8,222 bases of DNA from Candidatus Woesearchaeota archaeon (GCA_016180165.1 JACPBU010000043.1:1-8222), one strand, 5' to 3'. Shown: positions 1-5,148, counted from the stretch's first letter. Numbers and translations: made by a program. The notes: generated by a model not told the origin, from the sequence alone.

Positions 1-36
1 TTCAAGGAGAAACTTGACCAGATTAGGGGATTATAG
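1..36 (+). CDS. possible C-terminal tail of a gene entering from the left edge (partial)
   Basis: Frame 1 is open from the first base and ends at a TAG at 34-36, giving the 11-residue tail FKEKLDQIRGL. This looks like an amphipathic C-terminal helix. If real, the gene converges on the TFB gene, leaving 15 bases between the two stops. The evidence is only a short open frame with plausible composition; another frame is also open here, so this is weak. Confidence 0.25.
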   Translation, partial: FKEKLDQIRGL

Positions 37-51
37 CTTCCGCTTTGAAAT

Positions 52-828
52 TCAAAGTATCTTCCTCATGTCCTTTGTTCTTCTCCGTATTGCGACATCA
101 GATATCCCAAGGCGGAGGGCTATATCTCTCTGAGTGATTCTCTCCCCGCATTGCTTTGCCGCAAGATAGAGGCTTGCTCCCAAGAGGCATCTTGGGCTTT
201 TGCCGACAAACTCTGTCGAGCTTTGAGCCTTCTCCAGTATGAGGGACGCCAGAGTATAGCATTCTGCCCTCAAGCCAAGCCTCGAAATGTATTTCGGAAG
301 GAAATCCATCGGATTTTGGATTACCATCTTCAAGTTAAGCTCCCTCTTGACAAGCTTCAGTGACCTCATCAATTCTTTTTTCTCAAAGGTGGAATACTGC
401 ACAAGCTCCTGGGGGCTCACAGGAAGTTCATTACGGGCGCAAACAGCATACAAACAGGCTAAAGCTATCCTTTCAATAGACCTCCCCCTGGCCATCCCTT
501 TAAATGAGGCTGTTTTAAACAGCCAGTAGGCCTGCTGCTCCACATATTGCGGGAGGGAAAGCTTATCAGTAACAAACGAGATAGCTCTCTTGGCCTGAAG
601 GTTGCTTCTTTCCCTGTAGGAAGCCAGCCATGAAGCCTTCACCACCTTGCCATCCATAGGCATTGTCCCGCTTAGAAAAGAGCCGCCTTCTCGGAAGTCT
701 GTCCCTTCAATTCCAACAGCTACAATTTGGTCTTCTTCCACAATGCCGCAATCCCTACAAAAAAGCTCAGCCTTTCCGCTCTCAAGCAAATTCCCGCTTC
801 CGCAGCTGGAGCACGTTTGCTCCTTCAT
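52..828 (-). CDS. tfb: TFB-like transcription initiation factor (archaeal TFIIB), short and divergent
   Basis: General transcription factor that would bind TBP and the BRE and recruit RNA polymerase. The 258-residue protein begins with a zinc ribbon (C6-x2-C9 and C24-x2-C27, the second ending CRDCGIVEED). A linker follows, then two cyclin-like repeats (about residues 75-165 and 170-258). The end is a TFB-type helix-turn-helix, with TQRDIALRLGISDVAIRRR matching the BRE-reading helix of the family. It is shorter than usual (about 300 residues). I cannot find the GPEWR-type B-reader motif that normally follows the ribbon; GTDFREGG stands there instead. The ATG at 828 has a GGGGGTGG ribosome site 4 bases upstream. 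It is the last of three same-strand genes and lies in a region that also carries an integrase, so it may be an element-borne paralogue rather than the housekeeping TFB. The family call is firm; the specialised role is inference. Confidence 0.9.
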   Translation of the reverse strand: MKEQTCSSCGSGNLLESGKAELFCRDCGIVEEDQIVAVGIEGTDFREGGSFLSGTMPMDGKVVKASWLASYRERSNLQAKRAISFVTDKLSLPQYVEQQAYWLFKTASFKGMARGRSIERIALACLYAVCARNELPVSPQELVQYSTFEKKELMRSLKLVKRELNLKMVIQNPMDFLPKYISRLGLRAECYTLASLILEKAQSSTEFVGKSPRCLLGASLYLAAKQCGERITQRDIALRLGISDVAIRRRTKDMRKIL

Positions 829-832
829 AGTT

Positions 833-840
833 CCACCCCC
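833..840 (-). promoter_or_regulatory. ribosome binding site of the TFB gene
   Basis: GGGGGTGG lies 4 bases upstream of ATG 828 on the minus strand and fits the archaeal anti-Shine-Dalgarno sequence. It supports 828 as the start and fits a leadered mRNA, unlike most other genes here. Confidence 0.6.
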
Positions 841-846
841 CGGAAA

Positions 847-1107
847 TCATGCCACTCGAACCGTGAAAGAACGTAACTGGGAACTGTCTTTATCCCACAA
901 TAGGTAATAGGTGTTCATTCTATTTAAATGGTTCGATTTTTTGACTGGAATAGGTTGTGTGTGCCAATAGAAAGAAGATTCTGTTTGATAACGAAACCTT
1001 ACCACAACACACTTCAAAATTCTCCCATCAACCTCTCCCTTACCAGCCCGAACTAGATGGTAGATAGTAAAAAGTCCTAAAATCGAAAGTAGCGCCAGCG
1101 ACCCCAA
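847..1107 (-). CDS. small predicted membrane protein, unknown function
   Basis: Not recognised. The 86-codon frame would start at a TTG (1107) preceded by GGGAGG three bases upstream. This is a good but close Shine-Dalgarno site. Residues 2-22 form one hydrophobic segment (LALLSILGLFTIYHL), followed by a Lys/Arg-containing, strand-like region rich in Phe, Tyr and Trp. It overlaps the end of the 117-residue gene upstream by 68 bases and stops 18 bases before the TFB start, so the three could form one operon. The start is non-ATG, the overlap is long and a TATA box lies inside the frame. It could therefore be spurious, or be the frameshifted tail of the upstream gene. Confidence 0.4.
   Translation of the reverse strand: MGSLALLSILGLFTIYHLVRAGKGEVDGRILKCVVVRFRYQTESSFYWHTQPIPVKKSNHLNRMNTYYLLWDKDSSQLRSFTVRVA
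921..935 (-). promoter_or_regulatory. BRE/TATA promoter, probably for the TFB gene
   Basis: On the minus strand CGAACC (BRE-like, 930-935) is followed directly by ATTTAAATA (921-929), a strong archaeal promoter pair. Transcription would start near 900, leaving a leader of about 70 bases before the TFB ATG at 828, which has its own Shine-Dalgarno site. The promoter lies inside the upstream 86-codon frame, so TFB can be expressed separately from it. Confidence 0.6.
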
Positions 1108-1393
1108 GTTCCTCCCTTCTCCCCGGGATTGGGGTATGGTTCATTTTCCAACTCGAAACGACCTTCTTAAAACCTCGGGATTCGAGGTAATCATATGCTA
1201 ACTTGTGTATTGGCCAGGAAACTTTCTGGCCGCGGCCAGCAAGACGAGAATACTTTGCTATAAGGGGTTTCAACTCTTCCTTTAGTAAATGAGCATCAAT
1301 GGCCCTCGCAGGTACCTCACTCACATAGGGAGGATTTCTGATAAGGCTGTCGACTACACTGCATATCTCTTTCCTGTCAATGACAACGCCCAT
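1040..1393 (-). CDS. hypothetical protein, 117 residues
   Basis: Not recognised. The protein is soluble, with a helical N-terminal half (residues 5-45, containing DRKEICSVVDSLIRN and HLLKEELKPLIAKYSRL). A basic middle follows (GRGQKVSWPIHKLAYDYLESRGFKK), with a short aromatic tail ending TFYYLPSSSGW. No cysteine cluster, signal peptide or membrane segment is visible. ATG 1393 is chosen because a TATA-like box is centred 25 bases upstream, the spacing of a leaderless transcript. It is divergent from the 1578 gene across a 184-base promoter region and heads the possible TFB operon. Mobile-element origin is inferred only from the nearby integrase. Confidence 0.65.
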   Translation of the reverse strand: MGVVIDRKEICSVVDSLIRNPPYVSEVPARAIDAHLLKEELKPLIAKYSRLAGRGQKVSWPIHKLAYDYLESRGFKKVVSSWKMNHTPIPGRREELGVAGATFDFRTFYYLPSSSGW

Positions 1394-1413
1394 AATCGAG
1401 GGAAGCGCGCATG

Positions 1414-1422
1414 AATACTTAA
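1414..1422 (-). promoter_or_regulatory. TATA-like box for the 117-residue gene
   Basis: The minus strand reads CTTAAGTATT, centred about 25 bases before ATG 1393. This predicts transcription starting at or next to the start codon. The BRE is not clear. Confidence 0.45.
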
Positions 1423-1527
1423 GCTATTTGTTTTTTTGCAGATATATCATGATGAACGCTATAACCCTTAACAGCATCATCAATGTATAGTGTACAACTG
1501 AATATAATTCTTCACCGACTATAAAAT

Positions 1528-1543
1528 CAGTCCGTTTTTATAC
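1528..1543 (+). promoter_or_regulatory. TATA promoter for the small basic protein
   Basis: TTTTTATAC at 1535-1543 is preceded by CAGTCCG (weakly BRE-like). Transcription would start near 1565, just before AAAGGTG (1563-1569), which serves ATG 1578. The 1394-1534 stretch is AT-rich and holds short palindromes (ATCATGAT near 1449, TGTATAGTGTACA near 1484). They could be operator sites for the divergent promoters, but nothing shows this. Confidence 0.5.
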
Positions 1544-1577
1544 TTCGCATGCTTTCCTTCAAAAAGGTGTGTCCAAA

Positions 1578-1919
1578 ATGGCGGAATCGGTTACTATTCT
1601 CCTGGAACGGAAGGGAAGGCGTCAGTTTTCCAGATTTATGGAACTCATGAAAGAAAGCCAGGAAATCCCAATAAGGGAAATCAGAGCCAAGATCCCGAAA
1701 AGCACCTTTTATGAGTTTATCCTCGTGAAAATATTTGAGATAAACGAATCTATAAAGAGATTAGACCCGGAAGTGGGAGACTTCATTGTGCCTTCCTTCA
1801 GCAACACCAATGGCAAGATTATCCACACCTTCAAGAGAAATGGGAACGTTGAGATAGACGACAGCGACCCTAATTTCTTCCTTTTGAAAGTAAGGGAAGC
1901 TTCCGTTGGATTCCATTAA
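1578..1919 (+). CDS. small basic protein, possibly a winged-helix DNA-binding protein
   Basis: I do not recognise the family. The 113-residue protein has a basic amphipathic N-terminus (LLERKGRRQFSRFMELMK). Next comes a segment shaped like a helix-turn-helix (IPIREIRAKIPKSTFYEFI, about residues 31-49). A strand-rich tail (KIIHTFKRNGNVEID, then FFLLKV) could be a wing. ATG 1578 is preferred over GTG 1569 because GGTG at 1566-1569 lies 8 bases upstream of the ATG and overlaps the GTG. It stands alone on the plus strand, divergent from the 117-residue gene, a common position for a local regulator next to an integrase. The DNA-binding role is inferred from shape and context only. Confidence 0.7.
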   Translation: MAESVTILLERKGRRQFSRFMELMKESQEIPIREIRAKIPKSTFYEFILVKIFEINESIKRLDPEVGDFIVPSFSNTNGKIIHTFKRNGNVEIDDSDPNFFLLKVREASVGFH

Positions 1920-2004
1920 ACTGCCTTGTCATTTCTTCTTTTATTTTTATAGCCAATTCAATAGCCTCAAGGGGGTATTTAGCAGCTATCTCTTCGGGCC
2001 TCAT
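1870..2004 (-). CDS. candidate 44-residue microprotein, antisense to the end of the 1578 gene
   Basis: Not recognised. ATG 2004 opens a 44-codon frame beginning MRPEEIAAKYPLEAIELA, a Glu/Lys-rich amphipathic helix, with a basic tail ending LLSKGRN. No Shine-Dalgarno site is present, but CTTAAATTC (2026-2034 on the minus strand, after a C-rich BRE-like stretch) is centred 26 bases before the ATG. That spacing recurs at other starts in this window and suggests a leaderless transcript. It overlaps the 3' end of the plus-strand gene by 50 bases. Composition is protein-like but the frame is short, so chance remains possible. Confidence 0.35.
   Translation of the reverse strand: MRPEEIAAKYPLEAIELAIKIKEEMTRQFNGIQRKLPLLSKGRN
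1931..1950 (+). terminator. T-rich archaeal terminator
   Basis: Twelve bases after the TAA of the preceding gene, the plus strand has runs of T (ATTTCTTCTTTTATTTTTAT). Archaeal RNA polymerase ends at such U-tracts without a required hairpin. Confidence 0.45.
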
Positions 2005-2023
2005 GAATTAGGAGGACTAAAGA

Positions 2024-2086
2024 ATGAATTTAAGGGGGAGTACCAGAACAAGGAAAAGGGTCCAGGAAAAACGGACAAAGGCTTAG
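2024..2086 (+). CDS. candidate 20-residue basic peptide with a strong ribosome site
   Basis: Not recognised. MNLRGSTRTRKRVQEKRTKA has nine Arg/Lys residues. Its ATG (2024) lies 8 bases after GGAGG (2011-2015), one of the best Shine-Dalgarno sites in the window. A TATA-like GTATTTAG lies near 1975-1982, placing a start near 2004. The stop overlaps the integrase stop on the other strand by two bases. The signals are good but the frame is very short and runs through purine-rich sequence, which lowers confidence. Confidence 0.3.
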   Translation: MNLRGSTRTRKRVQEKRTKA

Positions 2087-3309
2087 TTCTCGAAGTGGAG
2101 AATTGCTTTTACTCTTGTTGCTTCTTTGAGGTTTTCAATATTTTCCCTTAACAGGTCTGCCATTATCTTTGGCATATCCTGCTGGATTTTTATAAGAGTT
2201 CCTTTCAAATTTTCAACTTCGGTCTTAAGGTTTTTGTTTTCTTCCTCAAACTGAAGCGCTTTGGCAAGGCTTAAAGGGGAGCCGCATTTTTCGCATCTTT
2301 CAGACTTTGGAATGTTAATAAAGCTGCACCTTCTGCATTTTTGATTTATCTCAATTGCCGGGGTTTCTTCATTCAGGCGGAAATGCTTTCTCAGCCTGTT
2401 TAAGGTGTCTTCTGTGTTTAACCTCCCATAAGTGTTAGAATAATGATCAATTGAATGCCCAAATTTTGCAGCTGCGATTTCCTCTGGGACATTATCCATC
2501 TTTGAGATGGTGCAAGCACTATGCCTCAGGTTGTAAAAGTCAAGAGGCTTTTTGAAATTTGCACTGGTTCCAAGCCTTCTTATTCGTTGCCTAATTGTAT
2601 CGTATTTTAAAGGAATTACCGCCCCATCTTGGCTCCTTTCATGCACCCATAATGGATCATCCCTTCTCTTAGAGGGATGATGCTCCAACCATCTCGATAA
2701 ATAGGGGACGCAGCGCCAAACAGGAACTGGGCGGGGACCAGTTTTCCCAGCTCTAATTGATGCAATGATAAACTCAGTTTTGAACTCAATGTCCCCATAG
2801 CACAAGTCAATAAATTCAGATGGCCTAAACCCACCATCAAGCTGAGTTGCAATTACTGCTTTCATTTGAATGCTTTTTTCCATAGCAATCAGCATTTCCC
2901 CGTCTTCCCATGTAATCATATCGCTGGGGTTCAACTTCCTTACAAGGTATCTGTTGGGAACCCCCTTGATGTCAGTAAACCCTTTAGGCTTCTCCCCATT
3001 ATTGAGCCATCTTACCAGGCGGTTGGTAACGTTTGAAATAGTATCGTAATAACTTGGCGAAAGAGAATCCCTGAGACTCTTAAATGCCTGATTTATTTTG
3101 CCTCTTTCGTGCATATCTTTTTCGATGTCCTTTAGCAGTGTAAGGGGCTTTCTTATTTTTCCAAGAAAAATAGTTTTTCTGGCTGGGCTTACATTGTACG
3201 CTTCAAGAAACCTTTTTACAGCGTTTTTGTTCTTATCACTAATGCTTCTGTCAGAGAACAATAGATATTCTTCCGATTCCGCCCTTGCCGGATAGTTGTG
3301 TATTGGCAT
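2083..3309 (-). CDS. tyrosine recombinase / integrase with C-terminal zinc ribbon and coiled coil
   Basis: Site-specific DNA recombinase of the XerA/phage-integrase superfamily, 408 residues. Residues 20-120 form a SAM-like core-binding domain. The catalytic domain follows: R162 (GGFRPSEFIDL), K189 (RAGKTG), the box YNLRHSACT with R262, H285 (KFGHS) and the nucleophile Y294 (NTYGR). The usual His of HxxR is Tyr at 259. After the catalytic domain come four cysteines (C325, C328, C339, C342) forming a zinc ribbon, then a coiled coil of about 55 residues. Such tails occur in archaeal integrases and may mediate DNA or protein contacts. ATG 3309 fits a TATA box centred 26-27 bases upstream. The gene begins 63 bases from the 3' end of a tRNA gene on the same strand, the arrangement of an element integrated at that tRNA. 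The reading frame is intact, so it may be active. Confidence 0.93.
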   Translation of the reverse strand: MPIHNYPARAESEEYLLFSDRSISDKNKNAVKRFLEAYNVSPARKTIFLGKIRKPLTLLKDIEKDMHERGKINQAFKSLRDSLSPSYYDTISNVTNRLVRWLNNGEKPKGFTDIKGVPNRYLVRKLNPSDMITWEDGEMLIAMEKSIQMKAVIATQLDGGFRPSEFIDLCYGDIEFKTEFIIASIRAGKTGPRPVPVWRCVPYLSRWLEHHPSKRRDDPLWVHERSQDGAVIPLKYDTIRQRIRRLGTSANFKKPLDFYNLRHSACTISKMDNVPEEIAAAKFGHSIDHYSNTYGRLNTEDTLNRLRKHFRLNEETPAIEINQKCRRCSFINIPKSERCEKCGSPLSLAKALQFEEENKNLKTEVENLKGTLIKIQQDMPKIMADLLRENIENLKEATRVKAILHFEN

Positions 3310-3330
3310 GCCCCTGAAAACGTTTTGATG

Positions 3331-3345
3331 GTATTTAAACGTTAG
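3331..3345 (-). promoter_or_regulatory. integrase promoter (BRE/TATA, leaderless)
   Basis: On the minus strand CTAAC (3341-3345) leads into GTTTAAATAC (3331-3340), centred 26-27 bases before ATG 3309. Transcription should begin within a few bases of the start codon. The promoter sits between the tRNA 3' end and the integrase, so it would stay with the element after excision if the cross-over is within the tRNA. Confidence 0.6.
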
Positions 3346-3371
3346 GGTGGGGCGGTGGACAAAATGAATAA

Positions 3372-3407
3372 CGCCCCAGACCAGACTCGAACTGGTGACC
3401 TTGTGAT
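3372..3407 (-). other. candidate attachment site: 3' part of tRNA-Asn
   Basis: Archaeal and bacterial integrases commonly recombine in the 3' half of a tRNA gene next to the int gene. Here the intron-free 3' exon faces the integrase at 63 bases. No repeat copy of this segment was found at 1-3371, so the other end of the element, if any, lies outside the window. Position is inferred. Confidence 0.35.
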
Positions 3408-3432
3408 GTCTTGTTTCCCTGCTTTGAGAAAT
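3408..3432 (-). other. canonical 37/38 intron of tRNA-Asn (25 nt)
   Basis: Insertion between A37 and A38, the common archaeal site cut by the tRNA-splicing endonuclease. The intron folds into TTTCTC-AAAGCA-GGGAAA (one U-G pair). The central helix is irregular, with GTT of the anticodon able to pair with AAC. Removing it restores the loop CTGTTAA and the stem TGTGA/TCACA. Confidence 0.85.
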
Positions 3433-3454
3433 TAACAGTCACACGCTCTACCTG

Positions 3455-3482
3455 TTGCTCCGTGTTTATTTAATAAACCCGT
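3455..3482 (-). other. proposed D-loop intron of tRNA-Asn (28 nt)
   Basis: The D-loop region is 36 bases instead of about 8. The insert contains a hairpin, GTTTAT-TAA-ATAAAC, extended by CG/CG across a G/A mismatch. In the precursor GCTT can pair with a copy of GAGC inside the intron (3457-3460). That gives a 4-bp helix with 3-base bulges AGA and AAC, as in a relaxed bulge-helix-bulge. Cutting after the second base of each bulge yields the D-loop AGCAGGTA. The exact ends are inferred. Confidence 0.72.
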
Positions 3483-4034
3483 CTAAGCTACTGGGGCATA
3501 AAAAAGGCCTTTATCTCCGGCAGAGTTGAAATTACAAAGTCGGTTGACCATATACCCTGAGATCAGCAGAAGGAGAACCACCACCCACCAATATGAGCTT
3601 TTCCTCCGGAACAGCTGCTCGTTGATTAAGTTGATCCCGAGGACTTTTTCTTTTCCTGCATTGTAGACTATCACTTCTTTTGCATTGTCGAAGTGGGGGA
3701 ACATCAGCACAAAGTCAGTCTCGTTCAGCTTAAACTGGCCGCCGGAGAGTGTTTTGAACAATGGGTCCCCTATGTCAACACTCACCGTCAGAGGAATGTC
3801 AAAAGTGAATGATGCAAGCGTTTCACCCCCAATCGAGCGGAGCTCAGCAAGATACCCTTCATCGGGCTGAAGCACATAATCCGGGCTGTAGCCGCACTTT
3901 ATTATCTTGTCCTTAAATGTGATAAACCCATTATCATAATGGAGGTCGACAATCAACACCTTACCTGCCTGGGGGGCTGCAGGCATGAGCGGGATTGCCA
4001 ATAACAGCATGATCAGCAGAAAAAGTTGTTTCAT
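3483..4034 (-). CDS. secreted or membrane-anchored protein with C-terminal membrane segment
   Basis: No named family. Residues 1-22 form a signal peptide (MKQLFLLIMLLLAIPLMPAAP). A strand-rich outer domain of about 120 residues follows, starting GKVLIVDLHYDNGFITFKD. One membrane helix comes near the end (YWWVVVLLLLISGYMV, about residues 147-162), then a short tail. Proteins beginning this way are familiar to me from DPANN genomes, often beside M64-type proteases, but the function is unknown. Its ATG overlaps the stop of the protease frame (ATGA), which indicates one operon and coupled translation. The last five codons, including the TAG stop, lie inside the tRNA-Asn gene. The protein is probably an extracellular partner of the protease; that role is inference. 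Confidence 0.8.
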   Translation of the reverse strand: MKQLFLLIMLLLAIPLMPAAPQAGKVLIVDLHYDNGFITFKDKIIKCGYSPDYVLQPDEGYLAELRSIGGETLASFTFDIPLTVSVDIGDPLFKTLSGGQFKLNETDFVLMFPHFDNAKEVIVYNAGKEKVLGINLINEQLFRRKSSYWWVVVLLLLISGYMVNRLCNFNSAGDKGLFYAPVA

Positions 4035-4642
4035 GGCGCACCACTATACTTCTTCAATCTTTTGATTAGGATATCCTCATTGCGGGGGCCGAATCTCTTC
4101 ACCTGCAGCGAGCGCATAATAGAATTATCAGTCGGACGGTAAAACTCATTAAGGGAGCAGCCTGAGAAACAGCCAGTCCCCTCAATTCCTGCCCATTTGC
4201 TGCAGGATGAAACATCGCAGTTTGGGAAAGAGGGGATATTCAGCCCAGCGTTGCGGTAATACTGCTCGTCAACATACTCATCGGCAAGCCCGCCAATGGC
4301 GTGGCCAATCTCATGCAGCAACACTGATGGATTGTCAGCAGTGTTTATCTTTGCCATGTTCGATACGCTGCTTGAGCGGATGGGCCGGAGAAAATCTGCT
4401 ATCTTGGTCCGGCTCACCAGGATTATAACAAAATCATTTGGGCAAAACGAAGCTGCCTTCTTGACAAGAAATTCATCGCACTTCACATAATCGCCGACGG
4501 TGCAGCCTAAATCCTCAAATCTGTCGATACGGTGGATGTTGATCTTTTCCCTGTTCAGGCTGAAAGGCTCGGTCGCCAAAACTGTTCGGGTTTCCATTAA
4601 ACACCATCTGGGTGCAATCCTGCTGCTTGACTGATGGGTCAA
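4031..4642 (-). CDS. M64-like zinc metalloprotease domain (C-terminal part of a probably frameshifted gene)
   Basis: The frame holds HEIGHAIGGLADEY (4274-4315), a HExxH zinc site with the GLADEY extension of M64 IgA-peptidase-like proteases. H110, H114 and D121 are likely zinc ligands and E111 the catalytic base (numbered from a TTG at 4642). Around it are conserved-looking blocks (EPFSLNREKINIHRID, DLGC, CPNDFVIILV) and a Cys-rich loop (CDVSSCSKW, GCFSGC). No signal or anchor is present in this frame. There is no good start: TTG 4642 follows an in-frame TGA closely, and ATG 4597 has no clear ribosome site. The missing N-terminus is in the overlapping frame (4515-5117), which ends in NGNP, the motif expected just before this domain. 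I read the two as one gene broken by a small deletion or frameshift. A sequencing error or recoding is not excluded. Confidence 0.75.
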   Translation of the reverse strand: MTHQSSSRIAPRWCLMETRTVLATEPFSLNREKINIHRIDRFEDLGCTVGDYVKCDEFLVKKAASFCPNDFVIILVSRTKIADFLRPIRSSSVSNMAKINTADNPSVLLHEIGHAIGGLADEYVDEQYYRNAGLNIPSFPNCDVSSCSKWAGIEGTGCFSGCSLNEFYRPTDNSIMRSLQVKRFGPRNEDILIKRLKKYSGAP

Positions 4643-5117
4643 ACGTGCTCAGGGCAGCTGTGGAGCCTTTGCTCGATGCGCTCAGCCTGATGATGCCCCT
4701 GCCTGCTTTCAGGCATAATGGGTTTTCCTGCCCGTCAAGCTCAAAGCCATCAAGCGCAATCGGGGTGAACTCCTGGAAGGGAGAGAGAAAGACATTTTTA
4801 TCTTCATAGACCTTGATCATATCATTGAGGCGGCAATTCACCAAAGGGGAAATATTTTTTGTCCTGTCAACAAAGCAAACAGCATCGGCTCCGGAGGGCA
4901 GCGCTGTCACCTGCTCTTCTATGCTCCCGAAGGCAGCCTTTGAGGCCTTTTTGACCATGTTCGAGAGGGATGATTCAAAAGAAGTGAGGTCCAGCTTTTC
5001 GGATGATGCCTGGTAATCTTTAATAGCGCTGAGGCCGAACAATAACACTCCTGCGGCGACGAGTGTAAACAACCCTATCATCAGGGAGTGGAGAGTAAGT
5101 TGGCCTTTCTTGCCCAT
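4515..5117 (-). CDS. pilin-like anchored N-terminal part of the M64-like protease gene
   Basis: The protein starts MGKKGQLTLHSLMIGLFTL, resembling an archaeal class III (type IV pilin-like) signal: KGQ followed directly by a hydrophobic helix to about residue 31. An outer domain of about 150 residues follows, with paired cysteines and a DCTQMVFNGNP block. After NGNP the frame reads a Pro/Gln-rich tail to 4515 that looks non-native, while the +1 frame continues into the protease domain. ATG 5117 is chosen over upstream starts because TATTTAAAG is centred 27 bases before it (leaderless). The 39 extra codons to 5234 are low-complexity repeats. By itself this would make an anchored 200-residue protein without the catalytic domain. 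Confidence 0.7.
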   Translation of the reverse strand: MGKKGQLTLHSLMIGLFTLVAAGVLLFGLSAIKDYQASSEKLDLTSFESSLSNMVKKASKAAFGSIEEQVTALPSGADAVCFVDRTKNISPLVNCRLNDMIKVYEDKNVFLSPFQEFTPIALDGFELDGQENPLCLKAGRGIIRLSASSKGSTAALSTFDPSVKQQDCTQMVFNGNPNSFGDRAFQPEQGKDQHPPYRQI

Positions 5118-5139
5118 TGCTGGCTCATTAACCTCTTGG

Positions 5140-5148
5140 TATTTAAAG
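5140..5148 (-). promoter_or_regulatory. TATA box of the protease operon (leaderless)
   Basis: The minus strand reads CTTTAAATA, centred 27 bases before ATG 5117. It is the promoter-proximal member of a row of similar TTTAAAG motifs and probably drives the genes down to 3483, perhaps the tRNA as well. Confidence 0.6.

Larger units (their letters stand above)
3372..3497 (-). tRNA. tRNA-Asn (GTT) with two introns
   Basis: The acceptor stem is GCCCCAG (3491-3497) with CTGGGGC (3373-3379) and discriminator G at 3372; CCA is not encoded. The T arm is ACCAG-TTCGAGT-CTGGT (3380-3396). The anticodon arm is TGTGA-CTGTTAA with TCACA (3402-3406), and the anticodon GTT is at 3434-3436. The D stem is GCTT (3485-3488) with GAGC (3445-3448). 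The gene is 126 bases. Removing 25 bases at position 37/38 and 28 bases in the D-loop leaves exactly 73, with a standard 8-base D-loop AGCAGGTA containing G18-G19. No strong TATA is seen at the expected distance; TTTGTAATTTC near 3528-3538 is a weak candidate, or the tRNA is co-transcribed from upstream. The stop codon of the upstream protein gene lies inside the tRNA. Confidence 0.93.

Noticed and set aside
848..866. ACTCGAAC at 854-861, matching the T-loop of the tRNA-Asn, as the far attachment site
   Set aside because: Only 8 bases match, the flanks differ, and it lies at the end of a reading frame. The T-loop consensus makes such matches common.
1440..1500. Palindromes ATCATGAT and TGTATAGTGTACA as operators
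   Set aside because: They are short, single and AT-rich, with no matching copies near other promoters in the window. They are mentioned only as possibilities.
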